NCBI GenBank assembly: GCA_001179505.1
Contig: CDMY01000504.1
Span: 1-63,234 of the forward strand
From: Vitrella brassicaformis
Taxonomy: Eukaryota; Sar; Vitrellaceae
DNA length: 63,234 bases
Reading direction: 5' to 3'
This document shows positions 9,709-21,002 of the stretch, in pieces. The position numbers were made by a program, and so were the translations under genes. The notes under the pieces were generated by a model. The model worked only from the letters and a program-made list of their open reading frames with translations, was not told the DNA's origin and made no database searches. Each line of letters begins with the position of its first letter. The stretch's first letter is position 1.

Positions 9709-10517
9709 ATGCATGGGCCCTGTTCATCAATCAAGTCGAGAGAGATGCTGTCGCAAGAGCGCATCAAGTTCAAGACGGAGCGGGTCGGCGCCATCCCAGA
9801 GGACCTCCTCAACAGCCCCGCCTTTATCGCTCTCGCTGGGAAGGTCTCTGACGCCATTGTGGAGCTGGAGGCGCTCGGAGCGACGCCCGTCATGTACGAC
9901 GGGCTGGTGGGTGGCAACGCGGCATTCATCCTCACCAAAGACCAACTGCCCGACACGCAACGGCAGCACGCTCCCCTTCTCGTGGTGAGTGAGTGACCAC
10001 TGACTGCACTTCATTCAGATCTATGCCATTCAGCTTGATGGGTGAGCGATGTTTGCAGGTGACCAAGTCGGGGAAGGCTCCCAACCGCCGACCAAGCATC
10101 GCTGACGGGGACTTCGTCGTCGCGGTTGGGTTTGACCGCACTCAGTGGAAGGTGGACTACTGGAGTGTTTGCGGCGAGAAGCCGACGAGCGACACGCCGC
10201 TGCACTATGCGGCGCTCATGCCTCGAGAGGGCCGCCAGCAGCCACAGGTGGCCATCCATGGGCACATGTTTAGCACCGAAGAGGATGCACAGCTCAACGG
10301 CTTGCCCATCTCGAAGGAGCTGACTTTGTTCTCGACGCCGGAGGACCTCCACGCGCTGCAAGAGCTGATGGATGCCTTCCCCTACCCAGACTATCGCGTG
10401 TACATCCGCAAGGGCCATGGCTTCTTCAGCGTCGGTGACACGGTGGAGATGGCCATGGAAAACGTGCGGTGCCTCAAACAGGCCAAGAGCACGGCCGGCA
10501 AGTCGGATGCCGCATAG
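9709..10517 (+). CDS. Class II aldolase/adducin-like protein
   Basis: Two exons (9709-9984 and 10059-10517) joined in phase 0 across a GTGAGT...GCAG intron, giving about 244 residues. The C-terminal half carries features of the class II aldolase/adducin N-terminal fold: SDTPLHYAAL, then VAIHGHM (the usual metal-binding HxH position) and, about 60 residues later, IRKGHGFFSVGDTVEMAMENV, the typical HG(x)xxxG segment and final helix. Family members are zinc-dependent sugar-phosphate aldolases, epimerases or dehydratases, or non-enzymatic adducin-like proteins. The HGH pair is present, so activity is possible. The N-terminal 12 residues may be dispensable (alternative Met at MLSQERIKF). A GCGAGCT motif lies 119 bases upstream. 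Confidence 0.65.
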
Positions 10518-11179
10518 ACAACAGGGAATCGAGGAATGTTGGGCTCATAATGGATGGATGCATGGATGTATGTGTGCATGCAGCACATGAAGCTTTCTGC
10601 TGCCGTACAGTGAGGGCGATTTTTCCGTGCGCAGTGTGTGCCGTTGTTTCCTCTTTTTCTGCGCCGCTGTCACAGTATAGTTTGCAGTGAGGTGAGGACG
10701 TTTGTTGGATGTTTTGAGCCAGCCGTAGATACGGTTGGGCGCATGTGTGGGCGAGATAAGACTTCCATCGATTGATGAGCGCATACGTGCATCAGAGCTT
10801 CGCATGCATTTATGGATGCGGACCTACTATGGAATGCTATGCATGACCCGCGAGCACATGATTGGATTGATAGACTATGTTCTCAGTTTCGACAGACGTG
10901 ACCCTGGCCATGCCGACAAAGCATCCCTGACTTCTACACTTGATAAATGCGTATATATATGAATCTGTCAACATATGCATGCATCCATGTATGCGCCTCC
11001 CTCGCCGCTCCAACATGGCATACATACACACCCTGTAGCCCAGATCCATCGGCAGAACTCAGCAAGCCAAAACTGCTGTGTGTGACTTGATAAAGGCAAG
11101 ACTGACACTCGATCATTCATGGATGTGCACATGGACGTGCCTCAAAACTGCATAGATCCATGCAGCCACTCATACACAT
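10518..11179. other. Intergenic between convergent genes
   Basis: Contains ATGCATGC-type and CATACATA-type simple sequence. No supported coding frame; it is the shared 3' flank of the aldolase-like and cyclopropane-synthase-like genes. Confidence 0.5.
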
Positions 11180-11979
11180 CTACTTCTGTAATGGAGCTCC
11201 ACGTATGCTGCCAGCCTGCGGGCCGAGTCGCTTCTCGAATGTCAGGTGACAGTTGAGGATCAACGACGTGTCAAAACCTGCCATTATGTCATGCACACAT
11301 ACTTACGTACATCCATTGGCATGTATTGGGGGGTCTGTATCGGTCCTCCGGTCTCACCGACTGCACAGCAGGCGAGGTAGAAGTTCCAAATGCGGCGGAA
11401 GCTGCCATCAAAACCAGGCGCATGCAGACATATCTCATCCGACTGTAGGCAAGACGCAATACACACATATGCCTGCATCCATCGGGGTGTGTGTGTGTGT
11501 GTGTGTGTGTGTGCATACTTTTGCTTCGAAGTTGTTTCGCCATGCCCTGAGAGTGTTGCCGTAGCTGCTCTGACCTATCTCGTCAACACTGCATGAATGC
11601 ATGCATGCACACAGACACCACGTGAGGTGTGTTATGTCTGTGTGGCAAGAGTGAGCTGCCCACCCAACGAGAACGAGCGTGGGAGCCTTCTTCTTGACCT
11701 AAATGCATAGCACCACACCATCAGCAATACGACCATATCACTGTGTGATTCATGAATGCATGCACGGCCTACATACCGCCTGAAGAATGGCCATCTGCGA
11801 CGGCAAAATGCCCCCTGATTGATACACACAGACAACACACTGATCACCCTCCATCGCTGTGTGTCACATGGTTGCCGACCGGGGAATATGAACACGTTGA
11901 TGAAGTTGGATGTGTTGACGTAGCTGTCGAACCGATAGTCAGGCATCAATTGGAGGGAGGACTCAATCCAGTTCGACCT
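11180..11979 (-). CDS. Cyclopropane-fatty-acid-synthase-like methyltransferase, C-terminal part
   Basis: At least five minus-strand exons read in order as the C-terminal half of the cyclopropane fatty acid synthase family, SAM-dependent enzymes that modify unsaturated acyl chains of membrane lipids. Diagnostic segments are MPDYRFDSYVNTSNFINVFIFPG (quoted in parts: PDYRFDSY, FINVFIFPG), ILPSQMAIL, SYGNTLRAWRNNF, and GFDGSFRRIWNFYLACC followed by SLILNCHLTFEK, the last strand of the fold. Exon junctions seen include 11867/11814 and 11777/11698. The stop is at 11180-11182. The SAM-binding N-terminal half is not identified; it may lie upstream near 12.0-12.2 kb, where a minus-strand frame is open but unconvincing. 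The enzyme is therefore incomplete as annotated. Confidence 0.6.
11484..11514. repeat. (GT)n microsatellite
   Basis: Uninterrupted GT dinucleotides in an intron of the cyclopropane-synthase-like gene. Similar tracts recur in introns throughout the host part. Confidence 0.9.
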
Positions 11980-13147
11980 CACGTTTCAAGGCGATGCGTT
12001 CCTGATGAGGGGAGAGCATCCAATGACAGAGGGCGAGCTTCGTGACGACGATTGGCACGTGGTCACGATTTTGCGGATCAGTGAGTTTTTCGCAGAAGTA
12101 GGTCAGTTCGAGGATACAAATCGCCTGACTGGCCTGAGGCTGTGGTCTGATTTGTATATTGGTGACGACGAGGAAGAGGGGGGCGATGCGGGTGAGGAGG
12201 AGGAGCGAGGCAATGTGTAGATGATGCCTGCTTGCCTGTGTGTAGTGGAGGGAGGGACGGACTGGTGCGTGTGTGAGTGGCGATGCGTAAAGGAGAGGCG
12301 GACTGATGCGTAGATGCATGCGTGTGGCGGTGCGTCGTTTGCGTGCCTGCCTGTAGGAAAAAGAGGGATGGATTGTCTGCCTGGGTGTGTCGTGCCTGCC
12401 TGCCTGCCTGCCTGCCTGTGTGTGTCGCTTTTCTCGCACGTACGTACCAAGCGAGGGCTTTGAATCTGCGTGAGGGACTGATACGTGAGTGGCTCTTTTT
12501 CGGGCTTTGAAGTGCGTGTGTGTCGTGCCTGCGTGTCGTACCTGCCTGTCTCGGCGGACGTGTGTCGTGCTTACCTGTCTGCTTGCCTGTCTGTTCATTC
12601 GTCCGTCCATCTGTCTGTTGACCGACTCACTGACTAGCTGTGAATCTGCCTGCCTGCCAACTGCTTGTCTGCCTGTCTGTCTGTCTGTCTGTCCGATGCG
12701 TGCCTAATGCGTAAGGGAGGGAGGGAGGGGCGAACTGATGCGTACGACGATCGTCAAAGCTTACTTAAACCCCTACCTACGAACCTATGTCACTCATCCA
12801 TTCATTCTTACAGCAAATGACACACATTAATATATACACAGAGTCTGAACAGAGGGTCTCTGATGCTTGCTTTAATCGCTCAAAAATCCCTTCTGGGTTC
12901 AAAACCCTTTAACCCCAAAAATCCCATACAAGGGATTTTTGAGCGAGCTTTTTAGCGAGCTCGGAAATCCCTTGTAGTAGACTACTCACAGAGAGTGTGC
13001 AAGCCACCAAAAAGCGGAGATCTCTGTGCCGCCTCTCCCTGCGAGCTTCGCTATTGGAAGGCGCAAGATCTGAGGAGTTGCAGGCATCGTATGACACTGC
13101 TTCGTGACCAGTACACGAATCCCAACCCCACCCACACGGCACCAGTC
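11980..13147. other. Long intergenic or unresolved 5' region
   Basis: Bases 12060-12200 have open frames on both strands (acidic on plus, ILELTYFCEKLT on minus), which may include 5' exons of the cyclopropane-synthase-like gene. From 12230 to 12720 the DNA is a mosaic of TGCC, CTGT and GGGA tetranucleotide runs. At 12896-12916 there is a telomere-like GGTTCAAAACCCTTTAACCC motif. Nothing else is supported. Confidence 0.4.
13018..13071. promoter_or_regulatory. AGATCT and GCGAGCT cluster upstream of the RAMP4-like gene
   Basis: AGATCT at 13018-13023, GCGAGCT at 13041-13047 and AGATCT at 13066-13071 lie 77-130 bases before the start codon at 13148. The same pair of motifs recurs upstream of several other genes in the window, so this is a candidate promoter element. 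Confidence 0.45.
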
Positions 13148-13859
13148 ATGAAGTCTCCCAAGAACAGCGCCTCGCGCGATTCCATGAGGGAGGTCAGCAG
13201 TGCACCCGCACACCCAACACACAGAAGGGCAGATCTGACAGGTCACAGGGCAGGCAGCTGCCCTGCCACAGCGCAGCATTGGTTCTATCTGTTGTTTGTT
13301 CGTGTGGTGTTGTGTGTGGTCCCTGCAGCGACATCGAGAGAGGACCGGCTCGTTCGGCAACAAGGTGGCTGACACGAACCGCAAGTCGACGGCCAAGGAG
13401 AGGGCGAAAGAGAACATCGTCACCAAAGCTGACCGGTGAGTGGATACAGCGAATACACAACGCTCTGAAGGAAAGGTGCTGTGTATGTGTGTGGTGTGTG
13501 GTGTGCGGCGTGTGCAGTCAGGCGTTCGGTTCGATTGGCCCCTACATGCTGCTGCTTCTGCTGCTGGCCATCATAGGTGCGACACTCACCCACTCAACCA
13601 ACCAGACATGAGCAGACCCTCACCGGTGTGTGGTCTTCTCCTGTCCCTCTGTGTGTGTCAATCTCAATCAGGTGGGTCCATCTACTTCTTCATGTCCTAC
13701 TACAGCGGCGAGCTCTTCCAGCCGCCAAAGTTCGCCACCAACGAGGACATCCCCCCGATGGGCCATGTGCCTGTCATCGAGAAGGTCGAGGTGGCCGAAA
13801 AGGACCCCCTGCACGCAGCGGACGAGGGAGCCGGCCAGGAGGCCAGCAGCGAGATGTAG
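13148..13859 (+). CDS. RAMP4/SERP1-like ER membrane protein
   Basis: Four exons (13148-13192, 13329-13435, 13518-13576, 13672-13859) with clean GT/AG introns and consistent phase give 132 residues. The N-terminus is basic and Ser-rich (RERTGSFGNKVADTNRKSTAKER). It is followed by SIGPYMLLLLLLAIIGGSIYFF, a membrane helix beginning with a GP pair. This layout matches ribosome-associated membrane protein 4, a tail-anchored partner of the Sec61 translocon that stabilises nascent membrane proteins. Unlike the usual 65-75 residue family members it has a longer acidic tail of about 50 residues after the helix, so the topology or role may differ. Other small ER proteins remain possible. Confidence 0.6.
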
Positions 13860-15142
13860 ACGGCATGGCGGGTTCGATGGATGGTCGGTAATTCATGAGC
13901 GCGTTGCGTGTGTTTGTTGAAGTGAGTGGGGGCGGCCTGTGGCAATCCGCCTCCTTTTTTCGAGTGTGGCGTCTTTTTCCTGCCGTGCGGTGCGGTCCGG
14001 TGCGGAGGGTGGATGTGTCGTGTAGGTAATCGAGAGGCGGGTCTCTGTCGTTCAGTTCAGACAACTGAAACCTTCCTCCCGGCTACCTGACACACTCATC
14101 CACCCGCCCCGCCCCGCCAGTCTGTCTCGGTCTTTTTCTCTCGTTTCTGCCGTCGCGTGTATGTAATTTGCGGCTCAAGCTAGCTTGTCATCTGTGTGGA
14201 CCGTAGCTGAGCGTGTGTACGAGAGTGCTGTGTGGGTGAGGGTGTGTATGGGTGTGGGTGTGGCTATGTAAGACCGCCTGCAGGCCAATGCGGCCTGGCG
14301 TCGGTGGGTGAGATGCTGCCGGCCTGTCTGTCTGGATGACCGTGTGTGTGACCTTCTGTGTGTGCCGTCTCTACTGAGAAGTGAGAACACTCGTCTCTAC
14401 CGTATCAGTGCCGTGGACAGACCGATGGACCACTGTAAGCTCTTGCGTTAATTGTCCACCAGCATTCATGAGCGCGATTTGTCAGTCTCTTGAGCCACGT
14501 CACATCTACCATCTCAGTCGAATTGGTTGGCTGTCGTTTCAATCGACCTTCCAGAACGTCTAAGGGCACCACCGCACAGCCGACGGACGGACCCACACAT
14601 AGACAGAGACAGAGAGACATGCCCCATCCCTCCACCCAGTCCACCCCCTCAGGCCGCATTGGCCTGCAGCTCCTCACTTTCACCTCTGGCAACTGACTGT
14701 ATACATCACATAGGTACATCGCATAATTACATGGCGGCACATAAAGGAAGGATATAGCTACATATGTCACCGATGAGAGCAGCCAGTCAGTGATGGATGC
14801 TCACAGGTACACGAAGGCATCAGACAGACAGACAGACAGACAGACAGAGAGACAGACAGACAGAGAGACAGACAGACAGACAGAGAGGCAGACAGACAGA
14901 CAGGCAGGCAGGCACCGAATTACAGCAGAACGACCGACCCAGGCAGCAAGACAAGACACGAGACACGCAGACACACAGGAGCAGGCACGAACGAGGAGAG
15001 CACGTCACCACACACCTGCTGAGCTACTAATTAGCGGCCGAATCCAGCCCCTCTCCCAATGTACGTAACACCTAACACCAGTCGACTAATTCGTGAGAAC
15101 TCCCGCGGCTTGCCGCTGCATTGGCGGGCCACTCCGCCACAT
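13860..15142. other. Intergenic, simple-sequence rich
   Basis: Holds the 3' flanks of two convergent genes. A long (CAGA)n tract lies at about 14820-14905. Open frames across 14400-14770 are in both orientations and lack any recognisable motif, so none is called. Confidence 0.5.
14820..14912. repeat. (CAGA)n tetranucleotide tract
   Basis: About 20 near-perfect CAGA units with occasional GAGA and CAGG variants. It is a simple tandem repeat with no spacers. Confidence 0.9.
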
Positions 15143-17191
15143 CTACACCCGCACCTGAGGAGACAGCCAACGATGGGATGCCACACGTCTGTCTGCCTGT
15201 CTGTCTGTCTGTCTGTGTCGCTCACCCCTTCTTTGGTTGCGTTAGCGATCCAGCGTTTGAGTGCCAGCTGCTGGCCGTACGCGGTGATGCCCAGCCGCTC
15301 CATGTCCCTGTGCATCTCGTCCCTCTCCAGATGGCCAATGTCGACCAGGTCAAAGCCATCAATCACGTGCTGGACAGCAGACAGCGATGAGTGATGTGTG
15401 CACACGCCAGCACTCCCTCCCTCCCTCCGTCCCTCACCTGTTTCATGATGGGGGCGAGGTCGCGCATCTTCTGCGAGTCGTGCAGCTGAAACACGCGGAA
15501 CACGTCGTCCTCACTCAGCTGCTCGATCCCCTTTGTTGGGCCTCCTTCGTCTCTCTCCCCCCCGCCCCCCGCCGCCGCCGCAGCAGCGGCAGCAGCCGAT
15601 GATGCCGCCTCCTGGCCACCAGGCGATCCTGCCGGGGCACCTGCAGGTGTGGACATGGTAGCCATCATGACACAGAAATGGCTCACCCAAGCGTCCATCT
15701 TCGTGGTACCTGACGCGCGAGGTTTCTTGGGCTCAGGCTCCTCCTCTGCGGCCCACTCATCTGCCTCGGCCGCCCTCTTGGCACCGCTCTGCTGCTGCTG
15801 GTGCTGCTGGTGCTGCTGGTGCTGCTGGTGCTGCTCAATGGGTTGCGGTGGGGGTGAGGGGGAGCGGTCGACATCGAAAACCATTGCTGCCTCCGGTGCC
15901 CGCACACCGGCTGCCATCATGTGTACGTCGCCGTTGCCCTCTCCCTCTCCCTCCCCCGCGCCGCACAGTGCGGGAAACGGCGAGGCAGCCACTGGCGACT
16001 GATGAGCAGACGACGAACCACCTGAACAAATCGACGCCATTCACCACACATACGGGCACATGTACATAGTGAAGCAAGAGCAGAAGGGACCTTCCTCGTC
16101 GTTTCGGAGCCCACCTGAGGCCGGCTCCTCCTCTTGAGCACCAACTCCCTCGCCGGTCATGGCCTCCTCATTCTGCCGTCTGCGCGGCGGCCGGCCCCTC
16201 TTGGTGATGACCTTCTTTGGTCGCCCCTTGGGCTTGGGCTTTGGCGTGGGTGCCAGGGCGGCCATCCTCTTGCGAAGGACCTTCGTCAGGTTGAACAGTG
16301 ACCACCCCTTCAATCCCAACTTCGTCACGGCCACCCGGATGGGCTCCGGCTCCGGCTGGCTCCCCTCACCGACAGGCAGCGGCCGCACGATGACGTCAAA
16401 GCTCACACCTGAGTTGGCGCAGGTGTGTGGCCTGCGCTCAAATGTCGCCCTGTCCGCCAGCCCCTCGTAGACGGGACAGTACGTTGTGGACTGCGGGTCA
16501 CATTTGGCGAGGTAGGCAGCGCGCAGGCTGGCCTCGTGGGGGTCGCTTGCCGTGTCGCTGTCTGGTGCGGGGGGCTGGTGAAGGATGGGGAGGGCGTCCA
16601 CAGCCAGGGGTGCGGGGGGCTGGTTGGGGATGGGGTGGAGAACTGGTGCGGCGGCTTCGGCTTCGGCTTCGCCGCCCTGGCCTGCCTGGCCCGCACAACG
16701 CAGGATATCCCGACAGGCCTTGGCTTCCTGGAAGGCCGCATCAACGGCCGCCTTCGTGCTGCCCTCGATGACGAAGTTCTGCTCGCCCACGACGAACTTG
16801 ACGGCCTTGCCGCTTCGGTGACGCCTGACGGTGATGCCGACGTCTCCTTTTTCGCTGTTGGTCTCGGCGAGGGAGAGTTCCCTGATCATCTCCCTGGCCC
16901 AAATGCCGGCAGCATCGGCGGCAGCGGCAGCGGCAGCGTCGTCTGTGCGGTGAGGATCACAGACAGCAATTAGCCAAATGACACAAGGTGAGACGATGTC
17001 GGCCTGACTGACGCCGTCGTACCCTGTGCTGTGTCGCCTCCTGGCGCTGCGGGGAGGACGTGGTGTTTGAAGGGAAAGATCGGAGCGAAGGGAAAGATCG
17101 GCGGGACAACTCTGCTGGCCTTGGCAGATGATGCGGTCGACGCTGAACCAGCGGGAGATGTCAGATCTGCAGCCTTCTGGGACGCCAGCAT
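15143..17191 (-). CDS. Nuclear protein with AT-hooks, a new paired domain and a SAM-like C-terminus (paralogue 1)
   Basis: A multi-exon minus-strand gene from the Met at 17191 to TAG at 15143-15145. In order it shows: a segment with VRRHRSGKAVKFVVG and EGSTKAAVDAAFQEA, faintly AP2-like; a domain of about 85 residues from DPHEASLRAAYLAKC to TKLGLKGWSLFNLTKVLRKR; AT-hook-type KPKGRPKK and KRGRPPRRR; Gln/His repeats; EPEPKKPRASG; and a C-terminal helical region (LSEDDVFRVFQLHD...VIDGFDLVDIGHLE...LGITAYGQQLALKRWI) typical of a sterile alpha motif. This suggests a chromatin or transcription factor that binds AT-rich DNA and self-associates. A full paralogue lies at 24756-26875. Its last exon is only a few codons (VRV then stop), supported by the same splice pattern in the paralogue. 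Confidence 0.6.
15788..15835. repeat. Trinucleotide/12-mer repeat encoding His/Gln run
   Basis: Repeated TGCTGCTGG units on the plus strand encode HQQHQQHQQ on the minus strand within paralogue 1 of the AT-hook/SAM-like gene. Confidence 0.85.
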
Positions 17192-17562
17192 TGCTGAAAC
17201 ACGCAATCACAGTGACAGAAATAGATGCCGGGCAAGTAGCCCCATCTTTTGGCGTACCGATGGCGGTGTTAGCAGCACTCGACGCGGCGCCTTTCGCTTG
17301 TCTGCTCGGCTCTGCCTGACCGCCGGAATGGCCAGCTCGGCCGTCTCCCCAGGTAGATTGGTTCAAAATCGGCTCGTTTTCGCTTTTGGCGGCAGCGCTG
17401 GGCTTTGCCATCAGCCGCAACAGGCTGCGCATCGCTTTGTTGTGTCCACCCCTGTGCGAGCTAAGCAGCAGCGGTTTCAGGGAGCACCCTAGGCGGCCTC
17501 CAGGAGAAACTCCTCTGTCGAAAGAGCGAAGGGTGGAGAGATCACCTCACAGTGGCTTGCAG
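17192..17562. promoter_or_regulatory. Shared upstream region of divergent genes
   Basis: Separates the AT-hook/SAM-like gene (minus) from the UBX gene (plus). It contains GCGAGCT at 17456-17462, and an AGATCT lies nearby at 17163-17168, just inside the first minus-strand exon. I infer a bidirectional promoter. Confidence 0.4.
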
Positions 17563-18672
17563 ATGCGTTCGGCTGCCGACACCGACAAGAAGTGTCAAGC
17601 AAGAATCATCGTTTGTGGATCTGCCTTCGTGACGATGGTTGTCTGTTGCTCTGGGATGAGGGAGAGGAGGGATGCTACCCCATGCGGCTTCATGAAGCGT
17701 CAACAAAGGATTGCATCGCCCTGCACCAACCTATGCAGCACTGGAGGAGGTGGTGCTGATGAGCAGGGGACGCTGTCAAGGACGCCGAAGCTCCACGCAA
17801 TAGAGGAGGAGATCAGGCAGCTGACGGTCAGTCAGCACTGCACCGCCCTTTGTTGTCTTTTCGACAGATCTTTCCTCTCGTCTGTCTGTCTGTCTGTCTG
17901 TCTGTCTGCAGGCTCGAAGAGATGCTGTCCTCTCTGCAGGTGCTACTCAAGTCAAGAAGGACAGGCAGCTGCGCATCATCCTGCCGCTACGTGACGACTC
18001 GCTACCCACCGCACCATCAGACACTGCGGAGCCGACGCCAGCTGCAGCTAACACCACCGATGGGAACAACACTGCGGCACCGACAAGCGGCAATAGCAAT
18101 GTGACGGCGGCCAGTGAGGAAGACAGTGCAGCTGTCCGGGCTCTCGTGATGCGGCGATGGCGGCGGCTGGTGGCGGAGCAGAGGGCGACGGAGAGTGAGG
18201 GCTTCATGACTGAGGGTGCCCGGCGGCTGGAGCGCCTGAGGGCCGAGCGGGTCTATCCATTCATCGTGGTGCGCGTCGCTCTGCCCGACGGCCTCACACT
18301 GCAGTTCCGCGCGAGTGTACGCGAGACGATTGAGGACCTTCACAAAGTCATCAGGGAGGTCAGCAAGCGACGGAGGGAAACGCACCGCGGCAGACAGACA
18401 TCTGGTCGTGTGTGGTGCAGGTGCTTGTGTCGCGCCGCATGTCGTCTGCCGCTCTATCCTTTGACCTTCATCTGCCGCTCTGCAGAGATGTGCTGCGCCC
18501 ATCTGCAACGCTCGAGGAGGCCCGCATCAGCCCCCCTGCCGCCCGGCTGATGCTCAAGTGGCGGAGACCTGACGATGTGGCGCGAATCATGGCGAGCGGC
18601 AGGGGCGGAAAGCACGGTTACTTGAATGAGAGGGGCAAAAGGCTGCTCAAGAGCGCGGGGAGGGGCCAGTGA
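17563..18672 (+). CDS. UBX-domain protein (p97/Cdc48 adaptor-like)
   Basis: Three exons: one ending at 17826, then 17912-18358 and 18421-18672, all in phase 0. After an Ala/Thr-rich linker comes a helical segment (RRWRRLVAEQRATES) and RAERVYPFIVVRVALPDG, followed by LQFRASVRETIEDLHKVI, SFDLHLPLCRDVL, TLEEARISPPAARLMLKW. This is the beta-grasp order of a UBX domain (first strand with PDG, helix with ETI, late strands, final LxxKW), most like the TUG/ASPL branch. Such proteins dock on the AAA ATPase Cdc48/p97. The usual cis-Pro FPR-type loop is not clear, so p97 binding is not assured. The start is ambiguous: the frame is open back to 17386, and I chose the Met at 17563 after the promoter motif. 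Confidence 0.6.
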
Positions 18673-18939
18673 GTCGAGCAAGCCAAGCCTGCATTCCTGC
18701 GGCGATGAGTGAGGTGGCAGACGAGTCGCGTGGGTACGTGGGTGCGTGGGTGTGACGTCTGTCTGCCGACAGATGCTGCCGTGGTGCATGTTTGTGATTT
18801 CACTTGTAAAAAGTGACGTGCTCGCAGAGTACAATGGCCCTGGTCGTCCAACCCATCCACCCACCAGGACTGACCGCATTTACAAAGAAACCCTTGACCC
18901 GACACCCTGAGGGTCGGCAAGTTTCACACCATTCATCTG
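18673..18939 (+). promoter_or_regulatory. Upstream region with telomere-like heptamers
   Basis: At 18888-18908, 32-52 bases before the next start codon, three heptamers follow one another: AAACCCT, TGACCCG, ACACCCT. The first is the C-strand telomere unit and resembles the plant telo-box. The same arrangement precedes the gene at 21002. Confidence 0.45.
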
Positions 18940-19933
18940 ATGGGCAACCTCAGCTCACGTCAGTTGCGTGCCAGGTTGGAAGCTCAGTTTCAGCAAGAGG
19001 GATGGACCCCACAACGGTGCCCTGATGTCCGCTTCCTGACACATCAAGGTACCAACATCATGGGCAGGCTGTCGTCCAGACACCCTGTGTGTGTGTGTGT
19101 GTGTGTGTGCGTGTGTGGCAGAGGTGAGGCTGTTGGGGAGCTTCCTGCCTGAAGACGGTGACGACGCCGAGCGCCTCCATCGGAAGAAGGGCGCCATGAA
19201 GGTGAATGCGGGTGTCTTCGCCGAGTTTCAGATGAGAAGGGGAGCCTACCCCGTAAGCAGAAGACGCCACGCTGCCTATTTCCCCTATCTGCCTGTCTGG
19301 TCCTCTGTCTTGTCTGTCGTCTCCAGGAGTTTTTTAACGTCGCGTGTGTGGCCCTCACCATGATCATCGCGGGCACGTGGGGTTCTCCTGTGTTCTGGTT
19401 CCGGGCGGTGGGCGAAAAAGAGGCCATTGAGGCCCGTTGCTATGCCATCGCTTCGCTGATATTCCTGCTGGTCGCCGTGTGTGGGGTCGTTCTGTTGGTG
19501 GTCGAGGGGTATTGCCGCGGGATTCCTGCAGCCTCTGGGTATGACATGCACTCAGTCAGTCATGAGCCAGTCACTCTCCTCTCGGTCTCACGGCCGATCT
19601 GTTGCCTTCTTCTGCCTGTTTCATGTGTGTGATCGGTCGATCAGGCTGACCGCGATGGCGGTGGACGCGGCTGCTGCTCCTCCCATCCGGCCGTCTGCTG
19701 CCCCTCCCAGCCTGCCGTCCGTCGCCGCACCCTCACCGGCTGCGGCGGGTTCCGCGGCAGATCTGACACAACCTCTACTCGAAGCGCAGACAGACAGACA
19801 GGCGAGCGGGCAGGAGGCATGCATAGACAGACAATCGAGCGCGCAGGCAGACAGACACAACCTCTACTCGAAGCGCATTGTCTGTCAGACAGCACGGCTA
19901 CTTGCCGTAGCGATTGAGTGTGCGTGCGTGTGA
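18940..19933 (+). CDS. Membrane protein with two helices and possible N-myristoylation
   Basis: Four exons (18940-19048, 19122-19252, 19327-19538, 19645-19933), with phases that add to 247 codons. The N-terminus MGNLSSRQ fits an N-myristoylation signal (Gly2, Ser6). Two hydrophobic stretches follow: FFNVACVALTMIIAGTW at about residues 81-97 and YAIASLIFLLVAVCGVVLLVV at about 117-137. The C-terminal 95 residues are Ala/Pro/Ser-rich, and part is encoded by imperfect repeats containing ACCTCTACTCGAAGCGCA, present twice (about 19770 and 19860). I do not recognise a family. A membrane-anchored scaffold is a guess. Confidence 0.55.
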
Positions 19934-20759
19934 CATGACGAGAAGACCACCTTCTGGTCACTGGCTGATTGGCCCGTCTTTTAAGTTAAGTCCCCGCTCA
20001 TGCGTGTTTGTGCAGTGTCTGCCGGAGGCGCACTCACACTCTGCACCGCTCCTTCACTCACTCACTCTTCGTCTGTACGCCCATCCACTGCACACTCCCT
20101 CCCACGCCCCAATGCACTTCACTCATTCACTCCTCCCTCATTCGAGGAGATCTTCACACCACAGCACTCGTGCATTCACATACTCACAGCAGACTCTGAG
20201 CAACACGCAATTGTAGGGCCGCCCGTGGTGTCCGACATGGGCACAACACTGGCCCATGTTCACGTATCACTATGGATAGGCCTAAATGCGCACCTTCTTC
20301 ATGCATCCTCTGTTGAGCTCGAAGGCACACAAGCAAACATGACAGATAAACTAGCCCTCTCGATAAAAGTGCGCTTCCAAAAGACACCCGGCATGCAGCC
20401 AGCTACCCATCCCTTTCATCACTCACTCCAGCTCCGGGTAATTCCCCTGCGTGCTCCCAGCTGGGGGTGTGGCTTGACGGCTCTCGCTCTTCGTCGACTC
20501 GGTCCGTTGATCGGTCTGCTGGCCGCCTTCATCCGCCGGGCCGGGCCTGACCGACCGATTACACACATGAAACAGCAGTGAGACCGAGAGGAGAGCAGTC
20601 GATGAACGTGGGTGGCTAGCTCATGACTGACTGACTGATCAATCACACTGACATACCTAGCGTTGTCTGGCGCATCGTCTGGGCGAGGGAGGTGTGTTAA
20701 TGGGTACCTGCCGAAGGGGACGACATCACAGAACCGCACGCAGCGCTCGTTGTTCTCTC
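19934..20759. other. Intergenic with an inverted copy of another gene's 3' flank
   Basis: Bases 20341-20454 are, in reverse complement, nearly the same as 24042-24152, the 3' flank of F-box-like gene A. The rest holds CACT-rich simple sequence and no supported frame. Confidence 0.55.
20341..20454 (-). repeat. Inverted duplicate of gene A 3' flank
   Basis: Reverse complement matches 24042-24152 with a few substitutions, including the marker GCACTTTTATCGAGAGGGCTAG. Similarity stops abruptly at the end of gene A's 3' part, so this is a copied fragment. Confidence 0.75.
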
Positions 20760-21002
20760 TTACTCGCCCAGGTAAGATCCCGACTCCGGTCCGTGGTGTT
20801 TGGTGCCGATCTCCTCGACCAGCCTCAGGAACTCCTCTCTGTCCCTCAGCGAACTGTCGTCGTTGACACAGACGCCCAGCTGCCTCAGCTCCCTTTTGGT
20901 CAGCCAGGCGAAGTGGATGGGGTACTTGGCCTGCGGATTCATGTAGCAGTACGCAAGACTCACCTTGCTGAACTCTGGCTCCTTTACTATTGAGCCGCCC
21001 AT
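20760..21002 (-). CDS. Small protein of 80 residues, unknown function
   Basis: A single minus-strand exon beginning MGGSIVKEPEF, a plausible N-myristoylation context, and ending GSYLGE. The body (YCYMNPQAKYPIHFAWLTKRELRQLG, then REEFLRLVEEIG) reads as a compact mixed fold with no known motif. I do not recognise it. It has a GCGAGCT motif 15-21 bases upstream of the start and the telomere-like heptamers AAACCCT, TGACCCG, AAACCCT at 21031-21051, which supports a genuine gene. Confidence 0.5.
   Translation of the reverse strand: MGGSIVKEPEFSKVSLAYCYMNPQAKYPIHFAWLTKRELRQLGVCVNDDSSLRDREEFLRLVEEIGTKHHGPESGSYLGE

Noticed and set aside
12005-12220. Plus-strand acidic frame
   Set aside because: Overlaps an equally open minus-strand frame; the acidic end comes from GAGGAG repeats. 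Too weak to call.
14820-14912. CRISPR-like regular repeats
   Set aside because: Simple CAGA tandem repeat without spacers, in a eukaryotic genome.
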